A DNA stretch of 64,000 nt from Cranoglanis bouderius (Eukaryota; Chordata; Actinopteri; Siluriformes; Cranoglanididae): assembly GCA_023630585.1 (NCBI GenBank), contig CM042566.1:11539754-11603753 (forward strand), written 5' to 3'. The notes under the pieces are model-generated. The model did not search any database, was not told where the DNA came from, and worked only from the letters and a program-made list of their open reading frames with translations. Position numbers and translations under genes: made by a program. Shown piece after piece: positions 33,515 through 44,104 of the stretch. Each line of letters starts with the position of its first letter. Position 1 is the first letter of the stretch.

Positions 33515-34600
33515 CAACGAAGAATCCATGTTCACTCCTTCACACTTCCCCTGTCTCCTTTTTTTCCTCTCCATCTTTCAGTTAATCTGTCCTGACATTT
33601 TTGTACATGTGGTTTCCTCAAGTTACACGTCCTCCTCCATGCAGCAGTTGTTAATGGAAGTTTCTCTCTGTGAACAAGTTCCACTAAAGGTCTCAGTCTG
33701 CTGTCTGAGCATCTCCCAAGGCTTAATTATCATTGTATCCTCACAGAAGTGATCATATAAATTCACTAGATGCCACTAGATATGCCTATGCATGAACTCA
33801 GTTCTTGCTATTTTCAGATGTGACATTTTTTTTTTAATCTCAACTGACTAGGTTTTTATTGTAACACTTAATTTGCACACTGAGAATGTCACATCTTCCA
33901 TTTCTCCCTTACAGCCAGCACCACTTTTTAATCTGTGTACAGGGTTGCACATAGCATTCTTCCTATTTGGTAGAAGATACTTGGCTCTTTTGAAATTTCC
34001 ATCAAGGTCTTCAGTATAGGTTTATCATCCTTTACTTTATCCATGAATTTCGGTTGTGGTAGTGTCATGCCACTGATCTCCATTCAATCTCTGTTCAACC
34101 AGGGTGAAAATTCAGTAGGAAATCCTTGGCTAGTAGCCATATGAGAGGGGTGGCTTTTGGGGCTAGCACTGCCAGTTAATATCTGTGTGATGCCTTGGAT
34201 CATGTATGATTTCTTTATTAAAAATATATTGACTGGTTTCTTATTCTTTTTTCTTTGTACAGACAGTCTGCCACTGCTTTGCTGCATGGCCGTTTTTCTG
34301 CTCATCTGCTTTCCTGCTTTGCTGTGCAGCTGTTTTGCTGATCTCTTGCCTTTCAGCTTTGCTGTTCCCTTTCTAAGGGAACTCTACATTGCCTGAAGTC
34401 TGTGTGAAATCATGCCTAATTTATAGGCCTGCCATGGTTAGGTGATGTAGTAATTACACGCCTCGTGTGACTATAAAAACGGCACCTGAGAACCATGTCC
34501 TCATTATTATCTTCAGTGAAAGACTTCATGTCAGTCGTTTGTGTGAATGCTCGAGAAAAAAAAAAAACTTAATTTCCTCCCTATTTAAAAAAAAAAAAAA
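33515..34600. other. No recognisable feature
   Basis: Short frames only. A poly-A tract lies at 34588-34608. Confidence 0.4.
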
Positions 34601-34980
34601 AAAAAAAAGTGCAAAGGTTTTAGGCACTCTATTTTTTTTAGTACAAACTTTTATATTATTATTATTATTTATTAATTTTATGACATCTACATTATCTAGT
34701 CAGTACAAAAAACATTTTAGATTCCCAAACATTAGTTTTCTAGCACAAAATTAAATTTTACAGAAAAATGTTTGGATGTCATTAAAGAAAGCAACATATT
34801 ACATAAGAGACCACTTTTCAGACAAAAAAAAAAAACACAATGAAGGCTGCTGGGGTTTGCTGCAAAAAGAAGCAGGTGTGAAAGTCAAAGTCTCCAGGAG
34901 AACTGTGTCTGGTTCTGCAAGATGCTCAATACAATTTACCAGCTAATTTCCTTATAAAACTGCACAAATTGTTCATTTTT
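34601..34980. repeat. Remnant of Tc1-related non-autonomous element, second copy
   Basis: GTGCAAAGGTTTTAGGCACT (34609-34628) resembles the end at 3221. Downstream AAAGTCTCCAGGAGAACTGTG (34886) matches 3430-3450. The two copies support each other as one old family. Confidence 0.5.
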
Positions 34981-35009
34981 TCCCCATAATTTAATTCAAA
35001 ATATATATA

Positions 35010-35991
35010 TTCTAGATTCATTACACATAAAGTGAAATATTCCAAGCCTTTTTTTGTTTTAATCTTGAAGATTACAGCTTACAGCTCATGGAAATGAGAT
35101 ACTGAAAAAATCCAGTGTCTCAAAAATATTAGAATAAAGAATTTATAATTCAGCAGTGTCAACCTGAGAAGAGCTCTAATCAGCTAATTAACTCAAAACA
35201 TCTTTTTACTCAAAACACCATTGCTCAGTGGTCCAAATTCTTCTTTTCAGATGAAAATTAATTTTGCATTTCATTTGGAAATCAAGGTCCAGATTCTGGA
35301 GGAAGAGTGGAAAGGCACAGAATTTGCTTGAAGTCCAGTGTGAAGTTTCCACAGTCAGTGATGATTTGGAGTGCCATGTCATCTGCTAGTGTTGGTCCAC
35401 TGTGTTTTCTCAATCCAAGAGTCAATGGAGTTGTCTACCAGGAGATTTTAGAGTACTTCATGCTTCCATCTGCTGACAAGCTTTATTGAGATGCTGATTT
35501 CCTTTTCCACCTGCCTACAGTGCCAAAACTACTAGTAACTGGTTTGCTGATCATGGTATTACTGTGCTTGATTGGCCAGCCAACTTGCCTGACCTGAATT
35601 TTGTCAAGAGGAAGACGAGAGACACCAGACCCAACAATACAGACGAGCTGAAGGCTGCTATCAAAGCAACCTGGGCTTCCATAACATCTCAGCAGTGCCA
35701 CAGGTGGATTGCCTCCATGCCACGCCGCATTGATACAGTAATTTGTGCAAAAGGAGCCCCAAGCAGAGGGTCGACATGTCTGTATTATAAATTGTTTATT
35801 CTAATATTTTGAGATACTGAATTTTTGATTTCCATGAGCTATAAGCCAGAATCATCAAGATTAAAACAAAAAAGGCATGAAATATTTCACTTTATGTGTA
35901 ATGAATCTAGAATATATGAAAGTTCCACTTTTTGAATTAAATTACGGACAAAAATGAACTTTTCCAGAATATTCTAATTTTTTGAGATGCA
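35010..35991 (+). mobile_element. Tc1/mariner-like element, left end lost
   Basis: The subterminal block 35012-35140 (TTCATTACACATAAAGTGAAAT, ...GCTCATGGAAATGAGATACTG) is the inverted copy of 35790-35910 (...GAGATACTGAATTTTTGATT, CACTTTATGTGTAATGAAT). The right end runs on to CTAATTTTTTGAGATGCACTT at 35991, but the matching left end is absent. Transposase remains: SSVKFPQSVMIWSAMSSASV (35328-35387), a broken second-Asp region near 35530 and LDWPANLPDLNFVKRKTRDT (35567-35626), where Phe-Val replaces the Pro-Ile and the catalytic Glu is lost. It ends with a QCHRWIASMPRRI word (about 35691). Confidence 0.7.
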
Positions 35992-35994
35992 CTT

Positions 35995-36465
35995 GCTTGA
36001 ATTGATTACTAGGACTGTAGAGAAACTTAATCTAGTCTTGCCTGGGGAAGAGGATGTGGCTCGTATCAGGCTGGACGGGCGCTATCACCCCATTGAATAT
36101 AAATCTCCCTCACACCACAGAAAACTCCCCTTTTTCCCAGAAGTGCATGATGAAATATCATGCTTCTGGGAAAAACCATACACTAGCCATATTTATAGTT
36201 CTGTAATGTCTGATTATTCAGCCATCGTGGGGAATGAACGTGGAGGAGGCACTTGCAAGCTATCTCTTTCCATTGATAGCAGGAAATTTAGGGGGGCCGG
36301 CTTTGCCATCCAAGCCATGTAAGGCCACCTCGGCATGGGTTGGCAAAGCCTATGAGGCAGCAGGTATCTCTTGTGGGTCACTGCATACTATGGCAGTGTT
36401 GCAGGCCTACCAAGCAGACTTGTTGAGTGAGCTCGACAGCAGGGAGGGAATTGGACCGAGGCAGT
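35995..36465 (+). pseudogene. DIRS-type retrotransposon gag fragment
   Basis: Frame one (35987-36322) reads LPFFPEVHDEISCFWEKPY and SVMSDYSAIVGNE. Frame two (36234-36557) reads NVEEALASYLFP, PSKPCKATSAWVGKAYEAA and LHTMAVLQAYQADLLSELD. These phrases, in this order, are what I know from the first ORF of fish DIRS elements, which move with a tyrosine recombinase and have no integrase. One frameshift near 36230. The fragment stops at LTR C3; no RT or recombinase is nearby. Confidence 0.6.
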
Positions 36466-37440
36466 GGCAGAAGACCAATCGGAATGCTGAGTGGAATGAA
36501 GGCGGGAGGTTTGAAGTGCTGGTGGCGGCTCTAGGCTGGGTCTCCAGGCTGATGTGAAGTGATCTGATCTCCCCAATGTCGATTGGGGAGAACTCTCTGA
36601 TGGCTCTTTAGACCCTCCGCCGACTCTGCCCCGCATTTGAAGTTCTACTTCTGCTGTGAGGTCTGAGAGGTCCAAGAGCGAGTTAAGAGCGTTTAAAGAG
36701 CTTATGAGCTGTAAGAGGCTGGCGGTGGCTCTAGGCTGGGTCTCCAAGCAGATGATCTCCCCAAAGGTGTTGATTGGGGATGGCTCTGGAGACCCCCCTG
36801 CCACCTCTGTCCTTGAGATGAGATGAGCATGAGGACAAGAGCTTAAGAGGTTAAAGAGAGAGTTTTTTTGGTGTTCTAGGATTTTAACTCTTTCTGGCTA
36901 GTCCAGCCCCAAAATGTTTCCTACAATCAAACATTGTCTTAGGGCAGGGTGTTTGCCAGATTCTCCACCTATTATGTTAATCAGTCCATTGTCTCTGCAG
37001 ATGGGCGGTTCCAAACTTTTCAATGATGTGTGGATTAAACTATTTCTCAAACAGTGACATGTACATATGACATTCTACCCAAATTTCCTTACTCGTATCC
37101 TTCAGGAAATCACTCAATGATTACATACATACCACACAATACATATATCGGCTATTATTAAGTACACTACTAATATTAAAACACAATAATCATCCTAGTA
37201 CTACTATACTAATACATGCTAAATAAATGGAACAATTGGTGGCAACTTAATGGTTATACACATGAAGAAAATAGAAGGAAACATGGCAGAAAATAGGTGA
37301 TTGCAGTTGTTTTAAAGATGTATTAGTTTCCACAGTTATTGCTTCTGGTTGGCTATGTGGAATGTGTGAATGTTTCCTGAGGGAGCAAAAGGTCTCATTT
37401 CAAGGGGCAGTTAATTCAGTTAATTCTGCAATAACGTGTG
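36466..37440 (-). mobile_element. LTR C3, minus orientation, partial
   Basis: Complement of C1/C2: AGACCAATCGGAATG (36471), GATTGGGGAGAACTCTCTGATGG, GGATTTTAACTCTTTCTGGC, GTGGCAACTTAATGGTTAT, AAAATAGGTGATTGCAGTTG. A second, partly duplicated copy of the 36530-36600 segment follows at 36720-36790 (GGCTCTAGGCTGGGTCTCCA twice). The 3' half of the LTR is lost at the DIRS junction. Confidence 0.7.
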
Positions 37441-37449
37441 TGATGTGTG

Positions 37450-37620
37450 TTCAGTTTAGGAGAGTCGTCTTCTTCCATCTCCTATTCTTTTCTATATTAT
37501 AATAATTTGTGATAAGCTATAGCTCAGCCTTTCAAGGAAAATGGGGCTGAAATTGGACTGAATAAAATGGGGGTGGTTAAAAACAGATAAAATATATGGT
37601 GTTCAAAGCTTTTGAGTCAC

Positions 37621-37658
<38 letters not shown>

Positions 37659-38715
37659 GTAGTAGTAGTATTTTCTGGATTACTGAAATTAATAGAGCTT
37701 CACCATCTGTTTCTGTCGAAACATCACTTTCGCATATCACTCCAACTCTTTGTTACTGAGCCCTCCTGTTTATTTTCTGATTTTCAGCAGGGTTTCCTGG
37801 ACTGTATTTCAAATGCTTGCTATGTTTTGGTTATAGCCCAAGAAATAGCTGGGTGATAGATACATTTCCAGGAAAACACTGTCTCATTACTGAACCAGTG
37901 TGTCATTAAACATGTATTATTCACAATCGGCTCAGGACTCACCAACAGAACCACAAATGCAGCCTTGTCAGACTGAAGTTGCAGCAGTTACGATGTTTGC
38001 TACTTCAACAGCAGGACTAAAGTTGTGTATCCTGAGGTTTGGTATTATGATAGCAGTAATATATTTCATCACTTATCCAATTATGTGTGAGGGAAACTAA
38101 TCTGAGACTCTATTAAAACACGAGCCCTGGCAGCATGAGGTTAAACGAAAGCAAATTACATTAGCTACTACAGCTCTCTCTCACACATGAGAGAGAGATG
38201 TGCTCATGCTTGTGCAAATCTACTGAAACATTACCATAAGTTTTTAGCTCCGCTGTACATGGCTATTTTCACCGTGGGGCAGTGTTTTGTGTTTTTTTTT
38301 TTGCTAACAACTTTTTTTTTTTTTTTTTTAGCGTCTTACCACAATGTTCAAAAAGGAAGGAGGGCAACATTTATTTTGGTAGTGCTCTCTAGACACTTTA
38401 GTCAACAAATTATCTATAGACTGCCAATAACCAGCCTGTCAACTAATTCTAAAAAAAATATGGCAACAGTTTATGATTGTTTGTTGTTTAGCATATATTG
38501 TATATGTTACAGGCCTCAGACCTAGGGGATATCTGGGCCAGCAGAAAAGGGCACACAGGCAGTTAAGCACAGTGTAGCTGATAAACAATAAAAGACAGAG
38601 ACAAAATTAATGTCTTTCCCTGGGTGTATCAGTTTACTGAGGCTACAACATTTTGGTAATTTAGTATTTCTCATGTATAACAAAAAAAAAAAAAAAAAAA
38701 ACACTTTACACATCT
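37450..38715. other. No recognisable feature; (TTA)n tract
   Basis: A (TTA)n/(GTA)n run lies at 37626-37670, with poly-T and poly-A tracts at 38287-38330 and 38682-38701. No coding or terminal-repeat signal. Confidence 0.45.
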
Positions 38716-38981
38716 ACACCTGTTAGAGTTCTCCTCCCTCTCGCTACGCTGCTAGCGAAGGCTAGCGAGTAGCGTACTTCCACATTCCACTCCATTCATT
38801 CACAAACTCCGCTGGACTGATTCATCAATGATTCTGTTGTTATGTTTACTTCACCATGTGCTTTTGTTTTGGTTTATGTCATGTCTCCGCCTCCTTATGT
38901 TCATTGGTTTTCTGTCTTTTGGTTTATGTCATGTCTCTGCCCCCGTTCATTCATTGGTTTTCTGTTTTTTGCCATGATGAG

Positions 38982-41031
38982 TGTAACGAATTCAAAGGGC
39001 ATTACTAGCATTATTCTTTTCCACCAGAATAATGTAATGGATCAACTTTAAACATGAAACGAGACAGAAGCGCACACTTGGATTCAACGTACCTTTTTAA
39101 AGGAGACGAGTTTTAAAGCGTGCCCGCCTTATCTACCAGAATGTGTAGTAACTAGGATGAATCTGCAACGTTTAAAATAATATTCTCCACCAGTTACAGT
39201 TTATGTAACAAATTAAAAGATGTTTAACACATTTAAATGTATTCTCCGATTTATATAAGGAATTAGCTCGACTGGCATGAAATATATCTATCTATCTAAT
39301 CAACGCGTGTTGTGACCAGTTATAAATATACATCAGCCATGAAAGGGAATTTATGTAGGTGCACATATACATATAGATAATTAACTACAACGGATTATAA
39401 TTAATTATGACTATGTATGTGGCCTAGATCAGCTTTATGAACTCTAAAGAGTGAGTTTATCCTTCTGGCCAGGAAGAATTAATCCACGAAGTTTGTTATT
39501 AAAGATTAGAGCGTGTAGCGAGATCGCACTATTTAATTGACTCATCACGTGACCAAAACAGAGAAAATCAAGCGTGGGATAATAGATTTTAATAGCTAGA
39601 TGTAACTATGGATACACACGACTAACTCTAAGCAAAACATACATATATACACATCTATATACAGGGAGAGAAAACGGATAGAGAGAAAGTAATGAAAGAA
39701 AGGGAAGCAGACAAAAACACAACTATTTAGCCTTTTTCAGAACCAGCACGAACTTAATTCTCCTGTAACACAGGGGTACAATCTTAAATGCAGATATAGA
39801 TCATTAACTATACTTGCATAGGCTCAGGTGTGAAAGTCTGCGCGAGATTGTGTCGAGTTCGTTGCGTCCTTTGTAAAGGCGTGAGGTAGTAGTTGCATCT
39901 TGTGTCCGGAGAGAGAGAGATCCTGGCTTCCTCTTCCCGGGGCACGTGGCCCCGGGGGAGAGAGAAACCGGAAGAAGTGTATGAGTGAAGTTAAAGAGAC
40001 TGAGAAGTGAACTCTAACTCGAGTTGAAGTGGAGCATGGTGTTGTTGACAACACCAACGCACACGCCTCTTTGGGCTATGGGTCAATCAGGAAGTTGGGT
40101 TTGCATGTCCGGATGACTCTCTTTGTCTGGTCTCGGACCCTAATTTAAATGTCCATGGAGGAGTTGGCTTATACCGTGTTATAAATGAAATTAAGAGAAA
40201 ACATGAAATGATGTATCCCATTGCAATATGATATGCATAATCAATCCGGGTATCTCGAGACGATTAACTATATACCAAATTCGATGGATTTGTAAAGAAT
40301 ATTACAAATAAAACTTTTATTTTTTTTATTTTTAACTTTTATAAAATTTTATTTTTTTTAAAAATAAAATTTTTAAAAAATTTTAAATACAGACATTTAA
40401 AATGATATGCTAGATTAAACTATCTAAAGTCATTAAGGTTAGTTACATAAACACACAATATACGTAAACAAGATAACATCACACTATTTAGACATCGAAT
40501 AATTACATATAATTACACGTTATATTGAAGAGAGAGAGATTTCTCCATTGTGTGTGTAAGGTAAGCGTGTGTGTGTGTGTAAGGTAAGCGTGTGTGTGTG
40601 TGTGCGTGCGCGTGTGTGTATGTCCAGAAGAGGGGGCTGGAGTTCTTCTAATGTCCTTTCTCCTATTTATACCTTGGTCACCTCAGGATGACCTTAGGGA
40701 GGACGTTTTCTCCTCTGGCCTGCTGATTCTGAGGCTAAATCTATGTGGTCGTAAACCAAGATTAGATCAGAGATTTACAGGCCCTTGGTCGGAGTTTTGG
40801 TGGACCCCTGCTGACGAACTAATCATGAAGTTTCCCAGACGTTCAGTCATCAAAGGTTTCTTTATTGCAGGGGTAAGTCCTGTGTGTGTTCCAAAGAGTC
40901 TTTTGCATCCCAAAGGTGCATCTGGTCAAAGGAGGCCTCTCAGGGTTACTCTAGGTCACCTGAGTGGTGAAACTTTCTCTGTTTCGTTTGGGTTAATTTA
41001 GAAATCAGTTTGGGCATAGTCATACGCTACA
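38982..41031 (-). mobile_element. Solo LTR A2, 2050 bp, nested in LTR B1
   Basis: As read on the plus strand the ends are TGTAACGAATTC...CATACGCTACA, with TGAG on both sides (38978-38981, 41032-41035). The complement is collinear with A1 over ATTAAAATCTATTATCCCACG-type, GGGGCCACGTGCCC and TACATAAACTGTAACTGGTG blocks. Relative to A1 it has an extra segment around 40640-40880 that contains CAATAAAG on the minus strand. Confidence 0.82.
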
Positions 41032-41204
41032 TGAGTTTCAGGTGTGTTAAGTTACGGCCAATTTCCTTTCTCCTATTTATACTGCTTCTTTTGTCCCCTT
41101 CGGCGCAGAGTATTATACATAAACCAAAGTGAATGTCTACGGTTTGTACGTATATTCGGTGTGCTTGCACTCTTCTCACCTTTCCTGGACTAGGACTCCG
41201 GCCT

Positions 41205-41345
41205 CGCTATTGTTTGTATTATTTCCTGTTCTTTGTGGATTTATGCCTCGCTATTGTTTGTATTATTTCCTGTTCTTTCTGGATTTATGCCTCGTTACGT
41301 TGTGGATTTATGCCTCATTACTTTGTGGATTTATGCCTCACGAGT
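41205..41345. repeat. Tandem duplications inside LTR B1
   Basis: CGCTATTGTTTGTATTATTT is repeated at 41208 and 41250 with its following TCCTGTTCTTT.TGGATTTATG. Then GTGGATTTATGCCTC is repeated three more times to 41342. B2 lacks the expansion. Confidence 0.8.
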
Positions 41346-41557
41346 TTATGGAATTCTTGTCTTGCCTGTTTTGAGGATTATCATTTGTTTTGACCCTGCT
41401 TTTGTGTTCCTTTTTCCCCCGTTTGCATATGCTCCTATAATTTTGGTTATTCTTAATAAACTGACTTTTCCCCAGTGCATGCATCCAGCTCCCCTTTGTG
41501 TTCCCGCCATAACAGAATACTCTGCCTAAAAATGTATGCAGTGGGGAAATTTAGGGC

Positions 41558-42715
41558 ATGTCGTGTCACATTTTTTGTTCCCCCCATGATTCCATTTTTT
41601 TCCCCCAATGGACCTTTATTTATCCTCCCGATGCCTATGATGGTTTTTCCGTTTGGCCCCAATGTTTTCTTTTGCAAGCCCAGCTATATTTCCTTAGTTT
41701 GGAGGACCCCAAGCCCAACAAAGAACAGTGGTTGGGGTTCCTCCTATCCTGTCTGGTCGGTTCCACTTGCCAGTGGGCAGAGCTTCACCTTGCCAGTGGG
41801 TCCACGAGGCTAGATACGGTTTCTGGCTTTGTGGATCTACTCATCCAGGTGTTTGGGAGTTCCGAGTTCCAGCCCGACCTCAAGGTCTTCTTAGGGAGGG
41901 ACCGCCTGTCTGATCGGCCCAGCCAGCCATTTATTGAGTACTATGAGAGGGAGCGAGTGAACATGGCAGCCTGCACCTCTCAGCCCCGGACCCAGGAGTG
42001 CACAACCGAGGGCTGCACCCGGCAGGCCAGTCTACAGTGCCCCACCTGTCGAAAACAGGGAAACAGGAGCTCCTATTTCTGCTCGCAGGAGTGTTTTAAG
42101 AACAGCTGGTGTGTCCATAAATGGCTCCATAAGAAGGCACCCCAGCCGGAGCTGGGCTCCAGCTGGAGACCCAGCAGGAGGTCTCCTCAGTGGAGCGCTC
42201 TCTGGAGGTTAATGTGGCAACCTCCAGCCCTGAGCTCCAGCCAGAGACCCAGCAGGAGGTCTCCTCAGTGGAGCTCCCTCTGGAGGTTAACATGGCAACC
42301 TCCAGCCCCAAGCTCCAGCCAGAGACCCAGCAGAAGGTCTCCTCAGCGGAGCGCTCTCTGGAGGTTAATGTGGCAACCTCCAGCCCTGAGCTCCAGCCGG
42401 AGACCCAGCAGGAGGTCTCCTCAGTGGAGCTCCCTCTGGAGGTTAACATGGCAACCTCCAGCCCCGAGCTCAAGTTGGAAACCCAGCAGGAGGTCTCCTC
42501 AGTGGAGCACCTGCTGGAGGTCCACGAGGGACCTCTGTTCCTGTTCTGTTCCCGTCGGAGGTCCACAAGGGGACCTCCGCTCCTGTCCTGCTCCCGCCAG
42601 AGGTCCACGAGGGGACCTCCACTCCTGTCCTGCTCCCACTGGAGGTCCACGGGATGACCTCCTCCCAAGCCAAGTCCATGTCAGAGGTCCACGGGATGAC
42701 CTCCTCCCAAGCTAA
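41558..42715 (+). CDS. Gypsy Gag fused to METAP1-type C6H2 zinc finger
   Basis: The Gag capsid-like part (41630-41940) reads DAYDGF, FLLQAQLYFLSLEDPKP, KEQWLGFLLSCLVG, QWAELHL and PFIEYYERERV, matching the layout of Ty3/Gypsy (sushi-like) capsids. Where a CCHC knuckle should follow, the frame continues MAAC (ATG 41963) into a complete zinc finger at 41999-42130: CTTEGC, SLQCPTC, SYFCSQECFK, SW, VHKWLHKKA. All six Cys and two His of the N-terminal finger of methionine aminopeptidase 1 are in place, and the flanking MAA and HKKA also match that protein. In METAP1 this finger tethers the enzyme to the ribosome. After about residue 195 the frame runs into repeats in what looks like the wrong register (a likely indel near 42140). 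No aminopeptidase domain follows. Start codon uncertain. Confidence 0.75.
   Translation: MSCHIFCSPHDSIFFPQWTFIYPPDAYDGFSVWPQCFLLQAQLYFLSLEDPKPNKEQWLGFLLSCLVGSTCQWAELHLASGSTRLDTVSGFVDLLIQVFGSSEFQPDLKVFLGRDRLSDRPSQPFIEYYERERVNMAACTSQPRTQECTTEGCTRQASLQCPTCRKQGNRSSYFCSQECFKNSWCVHKWLHKKAPQPELGSSWRPSRRSPQWSALWRLMWQPPALSSSQRPSRRSPQWSSLWRLTWQPPAPSSSQRPSRRSPQRSALWRLMWQPPALSSSRRPSRRSPQWSSLWRLTWQPPAPSSSWKPSRRSPQWSTCWRSTRDLCSCSVPVGGPQGDLRSCPAPARGPRGDLHSCPAPTGGPRDDLLPSQVHVRGPRDDLLPS
42157..42516. repeat. 78-bp tandem repeat (4.6 copies)
   Basis: Units start with CTCCAG (last CTCAAG) at 42157, 42235, 42313, 42391 and 42469, exactly 78 apart. In the best frame each encodes 26 residues including ETQQEVSSVE and PLEVNMATSSPEL. 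Being a multiple of three, copy-number change keeps the frame. Confidence 0.92.
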
Positions 42716-42955
42716 GTCCATGTCGGAGGTCCACGGGATGACCTCCTCCCAAGCCAAGTCCATGTCAGAGGTCCACGGGATGACCTCCTCCCAAGCCAAG
42801 TCCATGTCGGAGGTCCACGGGATGACCTCCTCCCAAGCCAAGTCCATGTCGGAGGTCCACGGGATGACCTCCTCCCAAGCCAAGTCCATGTCGGAGGTCC
42901 ACGGGATGACCTCCTCCCAAGCCAAGTCCATGTCGGAGGTCCACGGGATAACCTC
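42517..42955. repeat. 42-bp tandem repeat (10.4 copies)
   Basis: GAGGTCCAC starts at 42517, 42558, 42600, 42642, 42684, 42726, 42768, 42810, 42852, 42894 and 42936. All steps are 42 except the first, 41, which shifts the frame. The later units encode 14 residues, MTSSQAKSMSEVHG. The last seven units are almost identical, pointing to recent expansion. Confidence 0.93.
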
Positions 42956-43800
42956 TTTTCCATGTCCTAGTCCAAGTCTATGTCCAAGTCCATGTCCAGG
43001 TTACTACCCTACTCCCTTTCCATGTTCTAATCCCAGTCCATGTTCTAGTCCTAGTCCATGTCCAAGTTCAGGTCCAGGTTTCTGTCCTAACCCATATCCA
43101 AGTCCATGTCCCAGTCCAGGTCCATGTCCTAATCTAGAGACATGTTCCAACCCATGCCTTAGCCCATGCCTCAGTTCAGGCCCAAAGTCACATCCAGAGT
43201 CCATTCCCAGTCCTGTTCCCAGTGCAGAATCCAGTCCAGTTTCTAGCTTAGTTTCCAGTCCAGTGTTTCCAGTCCAGTTCTGTTACTAGTTCAGTTTCTA
43301 GTTTCGGTTCCAGTCCAGAATCTAGTTTAGTACCCAGTCCTGTACCCAGTCCTGTTCCCAGTCCAGTTCCCAGTTCAGTTTCCTGTTATGTTTCTCGTCT
43401 GGTTTCTAGTTTAAAATCCAGTCCTGTTTCCAGTTCAGTTTCAAGTCCAGTTTTCAGTTTAGTTTTCAGTTCTGTTTCCAAGTCTGTTTCCAGTCCAGGT
43501 GCCAAGGCTGTTTCCAGTTCAAGTGCTAAGTCATGTTCCAGTCCGGTTTCCAAGTCTGTTTCCAGTCCAGGTTCCAGTCCAGTTACCAAGCCAAGCACCA
43601 AGCCACGCTCCAAGCCAAGCTCCAAGCTACGCACCAAGCCAAGCACCACTCCAAGCACCACTCCAAGCCAAGCTCCAAGCCAAGCTCCAAGCCAAGCCAA
43701 GCTCCAAGCTCCAAGCCAAGCTCCAAGCCAAGCTCCAAGCCAAAGCCAAGCCAAGCTCCAAGCTCTAAGCCAAGCTCCAAGCCAAGTACCAGGTCAAGTA
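42956..43800. repeat. Hexamer-based low-complexity tract
   Basis: Built from 6- and 12-base units that change along the tract: AAGTCCATGTCC-like (42960-43200), CCAGTCCAGTTCC-like (43200-43570) and CAAGCCAAGCTC-like (43580-43800). The periods are multiples of three, so every frame gives a simple two- or four-residue pattern (for example KPSS in one, QAPS in another). Stops fall in the first two parts. No globular domain. Confidence 0.85.
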
Positions 43801-43972
43801 CCAAGCTGGTTTCCAGTCCATGTTCTCGTCCAAGTGCTCTTCCTTGGCCGACGGGACAGCCAGACACACTCCGCTCGGGCCTCGGAACTATGGACTATGC
43901 CAGCCTCGGGTCCTGGGGGGGCAGATATTGGTATCCTGCCCAGGGGCCCAGGTCCACCAGAGTGGTTGGGAA

Positions 43973-44096
43973 ATTCATATTTACTTCATGTAGCCAACAT
44001 ATCATTGCCAATTGTGTGGTATTAAATGGTAGGGTAGAAATTTATGCTTTCCTAAAAGGAACTCCTGACGGAACATCATGAACCTGGAGAAGAAAC
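43973..44096 (+). repeat. 124-bp direct repeat, left copy
   Basis: Matches 45654-45777 with three differences that I can see (offset 1681). It starts exactly where element B sequence ends. No ORF or terminal repeats. Confidence 0.9.
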
Positions 44097-44104
44097 TTCT
44101 CAAT

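Larger units (their letters stand above)
38721..41514 (+). mobile_element. 5' LTR of Gypsy-type element B, split by solo LTR A2
   Basis: Homologous to solo LTR B2 (62479-63287): TGTTAGAG..CTCTC.CTACGC.GCTAGC, ATGTGCTT.TGTTTTGGTTTA, CATGTCTCYGCC at the start and CTAATAAACTGA-like, CCCCAG.GCATGCATCC, AACA at the end. AATAAA is at 41455-41460. Without the nested LTR the LTR is about 740 bp. Flanks ACACC and GAATA do not match, as expected for a 5' LTR followed by internal sequence rather than a solo LTR. Internal duplications lie at 41205-41345. Confidence 0.8.
41515..43972 (+). mobile_element. Gypsy-type element B, internal region (gag only, pol absent)
   Basis: Starts right after LTR B1. It holds the Gag/zinc-finger ORF and a long tract of tandem repeats (42157-43800), then a 3' segment (43830-43970) with no recognised domain. 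No protease, RT or integrase follows, and there is no 3' LTR: at 43973 the sequence switches to a 124-bp block that is also found at 45654. The element is therefore deleted on its right side. No clear primer-binding site was found after 41514. Confidence 0.7.

Noticed and set aside
42096..42931. Long minus-strand frames with EVIPWTSDMDLAWE-type repeats
   Set aside because: Antisense shadows of the 78-bp and 42-bp arrays; the period keeps all frames open.
42642..42955. CRISPR-like regular array
   Set aside because: Units abut with no spacers and encode a repeated peptide; genome is eukaryotic.
43386..43867. Minus-strand Leu/Gly/Glu repeat frames
   Set aside because: Shadow of the hexamer tract; no start context or family.
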